Positions 1 to 11,649 of a stretch of 64,000 bases of DNA are shown piece by piece. The notes below the pieces were generated by a model. It did not search any database, was not told the DNA's origin, and saw only the letters and a program-made list of their open reading frames with translations. Source of the stretch: Malaya genurostris (Eukaryota > Arthropoda > Insecta > Diptera > Culicidae); contig NC_080570.1 of the NCBI RefSeq assembly GCF_030247185.1, positions 120,370,689 through 120,434,688 on the forward strand. Direction: 5' to 3'. How positions within the stretch are numbered: the stretch's first letter is position 1; every line of letters starts with the position of its first letter. The position numbers and the translations under genes are program-made.

Positions 1-634
1 ATATTCCAATAAATAGTTAAAACGGACATTCGAACCACGCGCCTTCAAACGGAAAATAAATAAAAATTCTTTTTTAACATACTTAGCATAGAATCACCAT
101 ATAATTACAATCATCAAAATTCCATTTATTACATTTCCTAAGAAAGCGAACAAAAGATAGTTTTCGAAAAATTTTGACGGTTGTGAATTTTTTTCGCGTC
201 CGATGAGCACGCCTACTGCGATCGTTTTATGCCGCGAATGAAGAAAGTTCAGGTTGAAAAGTAACATTTTCGAACGAGGATAAAAGTATAATGAAAATAC
301 TTTAAGACGTTTATAGTGTTCAACTTCTTTTGAAAAACAACGGAGAAAAAGTTAAAGTGTTCAACTTCAACTAATTGCAAAAATCCAATTATGGTACAAA
401 TGTAATAAATATGACATCGCGTTAGCTCAAGCTTAAGACTATTGGTCTCTCGGGACACTTTCAGACAGTAGGTGCGGTTAAAACCGCTCAATTAAAACCA
501 ATCGAACGCTTGCAGGTTCCGAGAAAGGCATTCGCCTTACTCATCTCGTCTTACTAGGATGTAGAATTCGAATATTTAAAAAAGCAGCAATTAAGTTCCA
601 ACTTCATTAACTAGCATCACAACTGGTCACTTAC
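1..634 (-). other. Adenylate cyclase intron (3' side, runs off window)
   Basis: This AT-rich stretch lies immediately 3' (minus strand) of the adenylate cyclase exon, after its GTAAGT donor at 629-634. I searched it on the minus strand for the next conserved block of the C1 cyclase domain and saw nothing matching, so the following exon is probably outside the window. No repeat or RNA gene was recognised here. Confidence 0.6.
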
Positions 635-1798
635 CTGTTAGCCAAGGTAACGTCGTTGCTCCACACGTCGAACTTGACCCGCTTGGTTCCAACGATCCCG
701 CACAGCACCGTTCCCGTGTGCACTCCGACCCGCATTTTAATGCCCTCGTGACGTTGGGCATCAAACACCCGAATCGACTGGATCATACCGAGTCCCATTT
801 CCACACAGCAAATGGCATGATCCGGACGCGGTTCCGGGCAACCGGAAACACAATAGTAACAATCTCCGAGAGTGGAAATTTTCTCGCACCCATTGATCGT
901 GCACAGATCGTCGAACCGTTCGAACAGATCGTTCAATATTTCCACCAATTGTTCGGCCGTTTTGGTCGAAGACATCTTCGTAAAACCGACAATATCCGCA
1001 AACAAAATACTCACATTGTCCATACTGTTCATGTGAAACGGCCGGAACAGGCTCTTCAGATCCTGTGCCGTTGTTCGCTTCGCAGGAGCGCACGGAGCAT
1101 CAAAGCTCATACCTTTCACAACGCTCCCACTTTCCTTCAACAACAAATCCGCCACCTTCGGCGGCATCATCGAGTGAATCATCTTCTCCTTCAGTTGCTT
1201 CTCCATTTCCAGCTGCCGCCGAACCAACAGATTCTGGCCTACCTTCATAAACGTCCCCCGCATTCGGACGACGGTCATTATCAGTATATGTATGCCAAGT
1301 AAATGCACACACAACTGAATCAGTATCCGAATGGCGACAATCTTGTACACGAAGTTTCTGCTGTCGACCATGTCCTGTTCCAATTCGTTGCTTGGCTGCG
1401 GGTCATAGTGGGCCTGATGGAAGTAGGATAACACCTCGAAGCACACCGAATAGACCGCCGTAACGCTGCAGCATATCCACAGTGGCAGCGGAATTATGGT
1501 GTAGATCAGCATCACAATTTCGATGCAGATGGAAAAGTGACCGAGTGGGCTAAGCGCTTGCCCACTGAACAGCAACAACGTAAGCGAAAACAGACACAGC
1601 AAGACAGCACAGCACGACGAAATGGCATTGGTGTAGGCCCGGTAAATATCCGTGTGCGTCAGCCACATGCCGACTAGGCCAAACACGAGTATTAAACCGA
1701 TGGAAACCGTCAGCAGTGTGTAGTGGGTGGGTCCACCGTCGAACAGAAAGTACAGAAGCCACACCAACGAACAGAGCAGGATATAGCACAGGGCAAAT
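635..1798 (-). CDS. Ac13E: Adenylate cyclase type 9-like (Ac13E group), transmembrane and C1 catalytic exon
   Basis: Membrane adenylate cyclase making cAMP from ATP, probably at the plasma membrane under G-protein control. This exon encodes about 387 residues. Hydrophobic segments between about residues 98 and 275 of the assembled protein form the first six-helix cassette. A linker with LEMEKQLKEKMIHSMMP follows, then the C1 catalytic domain. Visible C1 motifs are FADIVGFTKMSS (first metal-binding Asp near residue 365), STLGDCYYCVSG (second Asp near 409) and VGVHTGTVLCGIVG. The block CEKISTLGDCYYC and the run KFDVWSNDV match type 9 cyclases best; in Drosophila that branch is Ac13E. The exon starts after a CATAG acceptor and ends at a GTAAGT donor with two bases left over. 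The rest of C1, the second membrane cassette and C2 must lie beyond the left edge. Family assignment is firm; the orthologue name is an inference. Confidence 0.92.
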
Positions 1799-1864
1799 CT
1801 ATGGTGGAAAAAAAAATGCGTAAATGGTTTTGTTAAATGGTTAAATCTCCGAAAGCCCACTCAC
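1799..1864 (-). other. Adenylate cyclase intron, 66 bp
   Basis: Minus-strand GTGAGT donor directly after the AAG TTC AG end of the upstream exon, and a CATAG acceptor before ATTTGCCC. Splicing restores AG+A as arginine and keeps the hydrophobic reading frame open. The length is typical for small mosquito introns. Confidence 0.85.
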
Positions 1865-2145
1865 CTGAACTTAAGCCGTAGCTGCGGGAAGACACTGGCC
1901 TGAAACTGTCCCTCCAGCACCGGTGAGTCGAATCGTGGATCAAAGTAGGACCGCGGGGCAGCCCGCTCGAAGGTCACCGGGAGCATCACGCTGCAGCACG
2001 AGTGCCTCCGGTTGGTTTGCGTCAGGTAGCTCTGGATGTACGGCGCCAGTGAAATCTGAATATCTTCAATCGAACCCTGCTGGCTATCGGTCATCACCGG
2101 GGGCATAGTCGCGAACGAAGTCGACCGCCGATGGTTGGATGTTGA
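1865..2145 (-). CDS. Ac13E: Adenylate cyclase type 9-like, N-terminal exon
   Basis: Encodes the cytoplasmic N-terminus, including SIEDIQISLAPYIQSYLTQT and NRRHSCCSVMLPVTFERAAP, which resembles the type 9 cyclase N-terminus. An in-frame ATG occurs at 2106, but the frame stays open upstream to a good minus-strand acceptor (pyrimidine-rich, ending TTTCAG) just before 2145. Translation may therefore start in an earlier exon. Joining this acceptor to the ATG-TCC-GAG exon at 18487-18495 is in phase 0. If that join is wrong, the 2106 ATG is the fallback start. The exon ends at a GTGAGT donor at 1859-1864. Confidence 0.85.
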
Positions 2146-3065
2146 CTGAAATGACGCGGAAAGAATGAAACAAAAACCAGATAAGAAAGTGCGATCTTAT
2201 CACCATAATACTATCGGAAGTACGTTTCGCTATCATATGACTGTGGAGCGAGTCGACTCCGGTGTCCGGAAATCAAGCGACAATATAAAAAAAACTAGAC
2301 CAAGTCAGTCGCCCGTCGTTCAGTGGGCTGTCAACAAGCACTAGTTCGCTGGCGGCTGCTTATCAGTCGCGGCCGGCATGTTACATCGGTCGTTATGTCA
2401 CTGATTGGTGGCGGGTATTTTGTACTACCTTCAACTCGTTCTCTCGGCAGTAAATCTCTATCAAGCTGGCAAAGAATGCTAGCGATGTGTAAGAAACCAA
2501 CCGGCAAAATCAGCCTTCGGCAGGGACACCGAAGAGCGTTTGTGTTTATTATTTTGTTTCCCCGAAACGAATCTCGTCCGAACGGCTCGATGCTGAGTGA
2601 TAATTTTATTACCTGCTCCTCCTGTCCCTGTCCCTTCTTCGAATTGATTTTTTTTCTGTCTATTATTAACACGTCTGCGGGGCCGCCATTCGGCGCAATA
2701 GCCATCGGATCGGATGTGTGACAATATCGAAAAACCTGCCGCGGTGATCGAATTACGTGACCGCTCAATTTATGATGGTTTCCGCGCGGAGGTTCAGGGA
2801 CTGCAGCTCACACATCCCGCGGCTCGCTAAGTGCTATTTATTTTCGCTTTACGCTCTATTTTCACCGTAATCGCTTTATTCCTATGTTTATGCTAGGAAG
2901 CATTCGTGACCTTGATTTTATTTTCGTTAGACTAAAGAGCTTTCGATTATTGATTCGGTTAGGCGACAACAACAACAACGATTGAATTACGAGTCAGCAT
3001 CTAAACACAGGCATATTCTGTGATTAATTTAGCATACCAGTCAATTCGTGTATCAACGAAACTCA
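2146..3065. other. Adenylate cyclase first intron, unique part
   Basis: Non-coding sequence upstream of the N-terminal cyclase exon. It has overlapping open frames on both strands between about 2320 and 2770, but none shows a recognisable domain or splice context. I read them as chance frames in a moderately GC-rich stretch. A short (CAA)n run lies near 2970. Confidence 0.5.
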
Positions 3066-3470
3066 TTTTTGCCTTTCTCTATAGAAAAGTGATAGAATTA
3101 GTGAAGAAACAGTAGGATCACCACCTCGGATGCCGCAATTTTATTCGGGGGCTGTCCACGCGACGCTTTTTTGACGATTTTTGACTCCCCATCCCCCCTT
3201 TGTCACAAATTGTCACAGAAGCAAAGACCCCCCACGTGTCACGAATTCAATACATTCTCAATATGTATGACAAACCATACAAATATGAGGGAAAAATCGA
3301 TTTATTACATGCTGTCATTAGATTAAAAAATATTCCTAAAACTACAAAATCATCGGAATTATTTTATTAATATCAATTATATAAATTAACAAAGGTATTT
3401 GGTTGGAATTGATGAAACATTTCAATCATCTGTTTTATTCCTCCTAGGGGTACATAGATATATTACTAGC
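3066..3470. repeat. Dispersed repeat fragments
   Basis: The stretch starts with TTTTTGCCTTTCTC, the same terminus seen in the repeats at 5416 and 47587, and is quickly followed by unrelated sequence. A GGGGGCTGTCCACGCGACG motif with C-rich runs follows (about 3147-3240). I recall the general GGGGGCTGTCC pattern as common in mosquito repeats but cannot name the family from sequence alone. Confidence 0.4.
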
Positions 3471-5410
3471 GGAATGACCCGGCGTTGCTCGGAAATGTTT
3501 CGGGAAGAAAAGGCCGAACAAAATTCCCGAAGTTGTCCTACTTAGTGTAATACTCTGAGCAGTTTTATGTTGCTATTCAATCAATTTTACCTTACACTTC
3601 CCATGTTTGGGGCACTTGCTGCACTCCCTCTCCCTTAAAATAACCTTTTAATCTACATTGACATAAAAGTAGTATCTGTATTTCTCAAGATGCATCGTTT
3701 CTCCTAGAATAAATTTTATATTGAACTCCCCTTTTATTAGTGAACTTACTACAGCTCTCCTCCATGATAACCCTTATGACCACCTCTTAGTAGGGTACGA
3801 AGTATCTGTGCTCTTCAAAAAGTATCGAATAATTCATTAAAATTAACAATAGTAGTACTACTTAATTCAAATTAACTATAGCAATACTTTCTAGCACAAT
3901 CTTGACATTCTTGCCCCTCTCTTATTTTATAAAAATTCAAGATGAAATTTGATTTTCAAGATCCCCTTCTCCTAGTCTGAATCCGCCACCTATCTTGTTT
4001 GACGACGAATAAGAAAATGTTATAATAAACCTTTGTCATGAATATTTAAGCTTGTCGTGACCACCTCTGAAAAGTAAAAATTACCTGTGCCAAATTTGGC
4101 GATAATTTACTGAGTTGCTATGGAACTTTGCTCCCCCCCCCCACCCCCTCCCCCACTCTCCGACCTTAAAATATCCAACCTAGTTAGGTGTGGTGAGTTT
4201 GAGTTGTTTTGGAGCTACGTTCGATTATATTAACTATTTGAACTTTGCTCCTCCCTTGGATGAGACCCTTACTTTATCCACCCGTTCCCATTCTCTTCTT
4301 AAAAATGCTCTTAGGATCATCTGAAGCGCAAATAATATCTGTACTCAGCAAGTATCGTTTTATGGAAAATTCTATAAAATTCACATTAAACTACCCTTTT
4401 TAGAGGCACTCATTATATCCACCCCCCACAAATATCCTTAAAACCATATTTGAGTTTTTCAAAATGTATGTATGGTTTTAAAAAGTATCAATTCTCTTTA
4501 AATAAGATAAATTTCGACATGGCCTCCTCAAATTAAGAACGCTTGTTACACACTCTCTCCCCTGAGAATGTACTAATGATCATCTCTGAAGAGCAAGTTA
4601 TGCCGTTAAAAACATTACACCCCCCTTTTTAATTGTACATCCAACCCCCATATAATCATAGCTATTTCTATGGTTTTCAAGAAGTATCGATTTTCGTCAA
4701 ATTAGACAAATTTTTTCATGACCCCCCCCCCCTCTCTCTTGTTGAGGACACTTGCTACGCTCCCTCCCCCACAAAAATACCCTTATGATCATCTCTCAAG
4801 AGCAATAAGTATCTGTACCAAGTTTGATAGCAATCCGTTAATTAGTTCCGGAATTATTACAATACAAACATTACACATTTTAAAGGCACTGGCTACATCC
4901 ACCACCCATATAATCATATAATATATGCAAACTGTTTCTATGGTCTAAAAAAGTATCGATTCTCGTCAAATTAGATAAATTTTTCCATGACCCCCCTGTT
5001 AGGGACACTTACTACGCTCCCTCCCCCATTAAAATATCCTTATGACCTTCTCAGAAGAGCAAGAAGTATCTGTGCCAAGTTTGGTGGCAATCCGTTCAAT
5101 AGTTTCAGAATTGTACCGTTCCAAACATTACACCCCTCTTTTTAAAGCAACTTGCTACATCCACCCCCGTAAAGTCATATCTACTGTATGCAATATGTTT
5201 CTATGGTCTTCAAAACGTATCAATTATCGTCAAGTTATATGAATTTTTTCATGACCCCCTCCTGTTAATTACACTTGTTATGCTCCCTCCCCTATAAAAA
5301 TGCTACATAAACCATCTCTGGAATGCGAGTAGTACCTGTGCCAAGTTTGGTGGCAATCCGTTCAGTAGTTCCGAAGTTATGGCGTTACAAACATATAAAC
5401 TTACATCCTT
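3471..5410 (+). repeat. Degenerate tandem-unit repeat (CCCGGCGTTGCTCGG family)
   Basis: Begins with GACCCGGCGTTGCTCGGAAA and then repeats a diverged unit of roughly 250-300 bp. Each unit has a C-rich run, then 'tacgctccctcccc', then 'tctgtgccaagtttggtggc' and 'aatccgttcagtagttccg'. Clear units occur near 4540-4700, 4720-4920, 4985-5200 and 5250-5405. A second copy with the same start and same internal phrases lies at 54792-56270. No coding capacity was seen. Confidence 0.6.
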
Positions 5411-5415
5411 TTTGC

Positions 5416-7090
5416 CTTTCTCATATAGAAAGGCTATGCAATCACTGTGAAAATCGACTTTTTAACCGAGACCCGGAGGGCCGAATGTCATATACCATTC
5501 GACTCAGCTCGACGAGCTGAGCAAATGTCTGTGTGTGTGTGTGTGTGTGTCCGCCCGTGTGTGTGTCCGTCCGTGTGTGTGTGTATGTGTGTGTGTATGT
5601 AACAAAAATATGCACTCACTTTTCTCAGAGATGGCCAAACCGATTTTAACAAACAAAGATTCAAATGAAAGGTCTCATAGTCCCATAGCCTGCTATTGAA
5701 TTTCATTCCGATCCGACTTCCGGTTCCGGAGATATAGGATGATATGTACCAACAAAGTGAAAAAAATATGCACTCACTTTTTTCAGAGATGGCTTAACCG
5801 ATTTTCACAAACTAAGATTCAAATAAAAGGTATTATGGTCCCATAGTTTGCTATTGAATTTCGTTTGAATGTGACTTCCGGTTCCGGAGTTATATGGTAA
5901 TATGTGAAAATTTGAGAAAAAGTTTACACTCAATTATCTCTTGAACAACTCAACCGATTTTCGCCAACTTAGTTTCAAATGAAAGGTCTTATAATACCCT
6001 AAAAATTTATGGAACATTTTATCTGGATCCGACTTCCGGTTCCGGAACTAAAGCATGATAAGTGGAAAATTACCAATTTTATTAGTATTTTTCCACGAAC
6101 GATGGTTAAAAACAGGTACAAATCCCATAAAACTGTCTGATGAATTCTTCTAGTTTGCAGAGCTTGTTAGTTTGTGGGCATAAAAACTTAATTCGGCACT
6201 ACTGGTCCCCTCTTTTCCTGTTCCGAGAGCACCGAAAGTGGAGAAGAAAAACTCCTAAAACTAAATTCACTTCGATTTCTCTGCGATGCTTGAACCGATT
6301 TTCACAAATCTTGATTTGAATTAAAGTTCATACTGTCTTTAAACCTACTGTGAAATTTCATTCGGATCCGTCTTCCGGTTCCGCAGTTGCAGGGCGATGA
6401 GTGTCAAAGTTTTCAAATCGCCATATAGAGTGACAATATGTCCAACACCGAAAGAAGAAGAAAACAAAAAACGAACAAGGCGTGCTTTGTTCTATTTCGT
6501 ACACGTTGTGTAGTGATGTCAATAACAATAATAACAATCCTACTACATGTTTCATGCTGCTGATTCATGTTGTTTAGCACGCAGTAGTAACAGAAACGCA
6601 GGTTCGTTTCGTTAGATTTAGTTTAATTGGTTTAAACGAAATAGAGCATGAGATAGTAAGTATAGGTTTAACTACGTTCAAAACTGTTCCAATTTGTAGG
6701 TCATTTTTGTTGGTAGCAAACGAACCAACTCCGGCTATTCCGTTCATCTGAATCCGGTTTCGGGAGAATTGGAAATAGTGATTAGAAACTGCAAAAAGGA
6801 TCTCACTTACTTTTCATGGAGATGGCCGAATAGATTTTCACAAACTTATAGGTTCAAAAGAAAAGTCTTACAGTTTCATACGGAATCCCTTAATTTGTTG
6901 TGGATACTACTTTCGGTTCCGGAACTACAGGTTAAACAGGATTTATAGAGTTTGTGAGATTAGATCCGAACAAATTATCCTATTCCTATTCAATAAACAG
7001 TTGTTTTTGCTAATTTCACGGTTATATTTATGATGTAATGAGTAATATGAGAAAGGCATCATTACACCACAAGGTGGATTAAAATAGGTT
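5416..7090 (+). mobile_element. Non-autonomous element with TGCCTTTCTCAT ends, old copy
   Basis: Starts TTTTTGCCTTTCTCATATAG and ends ATATGAGAAAGGCATCATTA followed by 'caccacaaggtggattaaaa' and a T-rich tail. The TGCCTTTCTCAT end motif is inverted between the two termini. A (GT)n tract sits near 5525-5600. Internally it carries several diverged copies of a unit with 'ctcagagatggc', 'ccgattttcacaaac', 'caaatgaaaggtct' and 'gacttccggttccgga' (near 5620, 5780, 5940, 6280 and 6820). The same architecture appears at 47587-51180 with a young, homogeneous array. No protein is encoded. Confidence 0.7.
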
Positions 7091-7490
7091 TTTATATAAA
7101 TAGATTGTTTTAGGTAAAGAATAATATTTCCTTAGTGTAGCATACAGGGCTGAGAAAATAAAGACCAAAACCTCATCAAAACGAGATCACTGCCGGAGAA
7201 TCTTTTCATGATCAGTTGATCAGTGAATTTTTAATCACATCGATCAATATCGGTACTGATATTCCGTCACACAATGGGTAGTGATTTTGAGCTTAAAATG
7301 ATTCTTGATTTATGTAAGTTCAATCATTGGATGATTCGATAAGCTTTGATGTTGGTGGAGGAAAATCACATATGATCAAGATAAGACATGACATGATCTA
7401 CGTCTGAAATCGTTGATCTCCCGCCCTTTTTCAAATGAAGTACAATTGAATGAACTGCATCAGAATCAGATAAGAGAAATTCTTATGATA

Positions 7491-8507
7491 ACAGTTCGGC
7501 TTAAAAGTTCGTATCGTTTAATAGAAAAAATCACTGGGGGCCAAATCTGGAGAATACGGTGGATGAGGGAGCAATTCGAAGCCCAATTCGTTCAATTTCA
7601 GCATGGTTTTTATCGACTTGTGACACGGTGCATTGTCTTGATGAAACAAAACTTTTTTCTTCTTCAAATAAGGCCGTTTTTTTGAAATTTCGTCCTACAA
7701 ACGCTCTAATAACGCTATATAATAGTCACTGTTGATGGTTTTTCCCTTTTCAAGGTAGTCGATGAAAATTATACCATGCGAATCCCAAAATACAGACGCC
7801 AGAACCTTACCGGCCGATTGTTGAGTCTTTCCACGCTTTGGGTTCGGTTCATCGCGTGCAGTCCACTTAGCTGACTGTCGATTGGACTCCGGAGTGAAAT
7901 TATGGAGCCATGTTTCGTCCATTGTTATATATCGACGAAAAAAATCGGTTTTATTTCGATATAACAGCTCCAAACACTGCTCAGAATCATCAATTCGTTG
8001 TTGTTTTTGATCGATTGTGAGCTCACGCGGCACCCATTTTGCACAAAGCTTTCTCATATCCAAATATTCGTGAATAATATGTCCAACACGTTCCTTTGAT
8101 ATCTTTAGGGTGTCAGCTATCTCGATCAACTTCACTTTACGGTCATTGAAAATCATTTTGTGGATTTTTTTCACGTTTTCATCGGTAACAGCCTCTTTTG
8201 GACGTCCACTGCGTTCATCGTCTTCGGTGCTCATATGACCAGTACGAAATTTTGCAAACCACTTCGAATTGTTGCTTCGCCCGGTGCAGAGTCTGGATAA
8301 CATTCATCAAGCCATTTTTTGGTATCGGCGGCACTTTTTTTCATCAAAAAGTAGTGTTTCATCAACACACGAAATTCCTTTTTTTCCATTTTTTTCACAA
8401 TAACAAAAGTAGCTTCTTTTGAAGGTTGGTACTAACTGAAAATGGTATGGAATTAATTCTAGTGGCGCCCTCTCATAGAAACGATACGAACTTTTCAGCC
8501 GATCTGT
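7491..8507 (-). mobile_element. mariner element with intact 29-bp inverted repeats
   Basis: Inverted repeats lie at 7491-7519 and 8479-8507 (27 of 29 bases agree), each flanked by TA at 7489-7490 and 8508-8509, as expected for Tc1/mariner insertion. The enclosed transposase reads on the minus strand. At 1,017 bp the element is shorter than a typical mariner of about 1.3 kb, because the transposase C-terminus is missing. TA target duplications and paired ends make the boundaries reliable. Confidence 0.9.
7518..8388 (-). pseudogene. mariner transposase, broken
   Basis: DDD-type cut-and-paste transposase. The reading starts MEKKEFRVLMKHYFLMKK at about 8388 and includes the N-terminal DNA-binding region. 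One base appears lost near 8264, splitting the frame, and the main frame (7695-8303) carries KWFAKFRTGHMSTEDDERSG, WVPRELT and the first catalytic Asp in ITMDETWLHNF. A further break near 7695 precedes KKRPYLKKKKVLFHQDNAPCH (second Asp) and PPYSPDLAPSDF (third Asp). The protein then stops at the right inverted repeat, losing the C-terminal part. It cannot make active enzyme but clearly belongs to mariner. Confidence 0.9.
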
Positions 8508-8619
8508 TATTAATGGTAATTTTTTTAAGAGGTATAGGATTTAATTTTAATAACAAACACAACAAATTTGAGAAAATTGATGAGATATTCATTGGAATCG
8601 ATAGAACGATCAATATAAC

Positions 8620-8943
8620 TTAATGTTTGAAGATAATTTCATGTAAATGTTGGCCCATGCGCGAGGTCCAATTTTGGCACACTCTTTCCAACATATCGGC
8701 CAGTTTTTCACGAACAATGCCACCGGCCATACCAAATAATGACTTTTTGGTATGAAGTGGTAGCTCTTGCAATGCTTCTGGCGGGTCTTCACTCCAGATG
8801 CGGCAATTTTGCTTGTTGATGTATTCATTCAACCTGAAATGAACTTCGTCGTTGAACACAATGTTTCGATAAAAACTACAAGGATCAGAACCATTGATGT
8901 GGAACAAGGCAACCAAAATGTCTAATGATCGACAATCTAACAT
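8620..8943 (-). pseudogene. DDE transposase remnant with internal deletion
   Basis: An uninterrupted 107-codon frame. The front part (NIVFNDEVHFRLNEYINKQN, CRIWSEDPPEALQELPLH) is the first catalytic block of an IS630/Tc1-like transposase family. The rear part (VCQNWTSRMGQHLHEIIFKH) is that family's extreme C-terminus. The central region with the second and third catalytic residues is absent, so the ORF joins two ends of a deleted transposase. Related remnants occur at 28140-28570 and 36130-36741, which retain the middle. Confidence 0.7.
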
Positions 8944-9840
8944 TTCAATTAATCGTCACACTTTTGAATCCGCAATTGCACGAGAGTCTGCTTAGATTGA
9001 TTTTTATTAGGAACCAACATCAAACACGCGAAGCCAGAATATAGACTCTGCTTGTCTTGATTTATATTTGTTCTGTAGCCGACGAAATTACATCAATATC
9101 CCTAATGTAGGCTATTATATCTTTGTACATACATGCGATACGGATTTCGATATTTAAGCTTCACTTCGTCAAGCTTGTGTTCAAGTTTTGTATGCAAGCA
9201 GTTAATTCTATAGCGTTAAATTTCTCTACCATTCTGCGATTTCGATTGAAGCAATAAACTTTTTCTCATTATTAATCGAGTTAATCTTATAAAAATTAGA
9301 AATAATTCTTAAGAACTCAAAATTTACCCTGGGGTAGCTGCAAATTTCTCAGGCGAAAACGACATAACATGGAATTTCCTCCGAGCTCGCATGACACAAG
9401 ATCAGAGCATACCAATTAAAGCTTCAATTCGTTTTATAGCGCTTTCTGTCTTGCTGTCTAGCAACAACCTACCTCTGGCATGCTACACGTAGGACTGAAA
9501 CGTTAGCTATAATTTCGCGTATATTTATTGCTTTGCGTGCATCGTCTGACCAATCAGAGCGATGTTTTCCCATTGATATATCGCTTATTCCTTCGAAACC
9601 GTCATGTGCGTTAGGGAAATCCAGTGTGCCGGAGATTTTTGACAGACAAAATAGGACACCGCTAGCTATTAATTAACATTTAAATGATCAATCAATTGGT
9701 GAAATAATATTACTGATTGAAACTAAACTGACTGAGCTGTTAGTGTTCAAAAGCTGACCACATTCCTACTTGTATTTACCCTTGAATTTCTAACTTGCAC
9801 CCCTATATAGAAAACAAACATGCGTTCCACATCAAAAAAT
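8944..9840 (-). repeat. Dispersed repeat linked to the DDE transposase remnant, copy 1
   Basis: Shares long stretches, inverted, with 23215-23940 and 29765-31045. Shared landmarks include 'cacacttttgaatccgcaa', 'cgagagtctgc', the 'ggtagctg..tttctc..gaaaacgacataacatgg' block, 'tgctgtctagcaacaaccta', and 'ctccggcac..gaaatcc' near the far end. In this copy the repeat is directly joined to the transposase remnant at 8620-8943, so the whole 8620-9840 probably forms one damaged transposon. Confidence 0.6.
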
Positions 9841-11217
9841 GGATCTTTATCCAATTTTGCCAGCGCCCATTCACCAAATGTTAAACGTTGTAAGTCAATT
9901 CATGCTTAAATTACTGACCAAACTGAACAAGTTTGGTCAATGACACAAGACACGATTCACGCATGATCTGTCAAAATCAGTGTTGCCAAAAAGATACCAG
10001 CAAAAAAAGTCGCCCTTTTTGTAGCGAAACAATCAAACAGTCTTCAGTTTTCGATATCAAATATTTGTGAATTTGCAGGGCGTGAAGTTTCCATTGTGGA
10101 TTGTTGGTTGGTCACTTTATTGCGACTTTTTACGGAAATTGTAGCCGACGGTTGAAGCTATACAACGGCATAGGTAACTTGAGTAAAAACTTTTTTTAAA
10201 TTTCCAGAAAGTGACCGGCTTAGCCCCGGTCTCCCCTACCGCTTCGTTCCCTTCGCAAGCGAATGTAAATCACCAGGAAAACTCTCATTAAAGCTAGCAA
10301 ATCTACGTGAATTATGAATGCCAACAGACAAGCAAATACGTAGTGACTTATAAGCATGATTCAAAAAAAGTGTTTTCAATTTTGATGAGTTTATTTTGAG
10401 AAGTTTAATTGAAACACTAATTTTGTTTACTTGAGTTTTCGTCTTGTGTGACATTCTAATTATTGTTCACAACGGCAAATGAAAATAACAATTCTAATTA
10501 TTGCAGTTGGCATCAGAGAGATGGGCAATTCGTTCGCGAACGGTTCAAAAAAAAAACTTTCATAGTTCTTCAGAAAGAATGAGTGATCCGGAGCTCTTGT
10601 TTTGAAGGAATGTTAGTTTTCTATGTTTTTCAAACGAACGGAACGAATATTGCAAATTATCTGCATAGTTTTTCACCGGTAGGAATGTGGCATTTGTAGC
10701 TTTTGAAATAGTCCACAAGCGTGAAGGATCTTGCAATTCAGTCACTGTACAACTGAATTTATGCAACTAATTGTTCTTTGTCATTTTTCGTAGAAAATTT
10801 TATGAAAGTCCAAATGAACGAAGGAACAGTTCAAAGAACTAGTTATTTCGTTGAAAACTATCTTGTTCTGAGCTGCGCTCTTTAAAATGAACTGTTCTGT
10901 CCATCTCTAGTTTGCTTTTTACTTGCATTACACACTAACAAAAACTGCTCTGATTTAGTGTACTAATTAAGAGCAGTGGATATTTTCTACTAATGTTTCA
11001 ATCAATTTTCCATCACCGCACACCAGGGGCTTGAAATTCTACCGCGATAGGAAAAAAACTCGCATATCTTACCGAGGCCGGCTGTGTTTCAGTTAATCCA
11101 CAAACAACGTTGCGCTATCAACGACGACGACGACAACTCGACGGCGATGTTTGCTTCCATCGCGCCGCACGCTCGCACAGTGTACTTCAGTCAAGTTCAA
11201 GTCCGTTCTCTCTCTTA
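9841..11217. other. Intronic spacer; possible minus-strand splice donor near 11070
   Basis: Mostly AT-rich with no recognised gene or element. Near 11060-11075 the minus strand reads CCGGCCTCG followed by GTAAGATATG, a usable donor. The GC-richer 130 bp upstream of it could be an untranslated exon of the adenylate cyclase gene. Without transcripts this is only a possibility. Confidence 0.3.
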
Positions 11218-11469
11218 TGTCGTTTTCGCTTGAAAAAACTGAAACTGACCCAGGGTAGTTTCATCAAACAAACACTTTTGACGAAACTGTGTTGATTTCG
11301 CACTTAGCAACGAGGGTTTTTAGCAAACCTGATATAAAAACCAGGGGCGAAACTGACTCGATTTTCAGTTCAACAAAGTTGAAACTAGGTTCGAACTGGC
11401 TTCAAACAAACGGTTTGACAGCAGTTAGAGTGGAAACTGGGTTAGGTTTGGCATCAAGCGAAAACGACA
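11218..11469. mobile_element. MITE-like element, 252 bp
   Basis: Bounded by inverted repeats TGTCGTTTTCGCTTG at 11218 and its complement CAAGCGAAAACGACA at 11469. A reverse-oriented, partly rearranged relative lies at about 30665-30890, sharing 'gtcagtttc', 'aacctagttt', 'ggtttttatatcaggtttgc' and 'gttgctaggtgcga'. No coding sequence. The relative supports mobility; the target duplication is unclear. Confidence 0.65.
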
Positions 11470-11649
11470 TTATTTGGCTGCATGGTCACAAATCAGTCGC
11501 CTGACAGAACAAAACACCGGCCTGCACCAGTCGGGCTGACAATAGTTCGGTTCTGTTACTCGGCTGCCCTGGCAACGGGAAACCACGACGACTACAGCGA
11601 CAACGACGACGACGATGACTACTGTTCTAATTGAGTATCCGCTAGTCTG

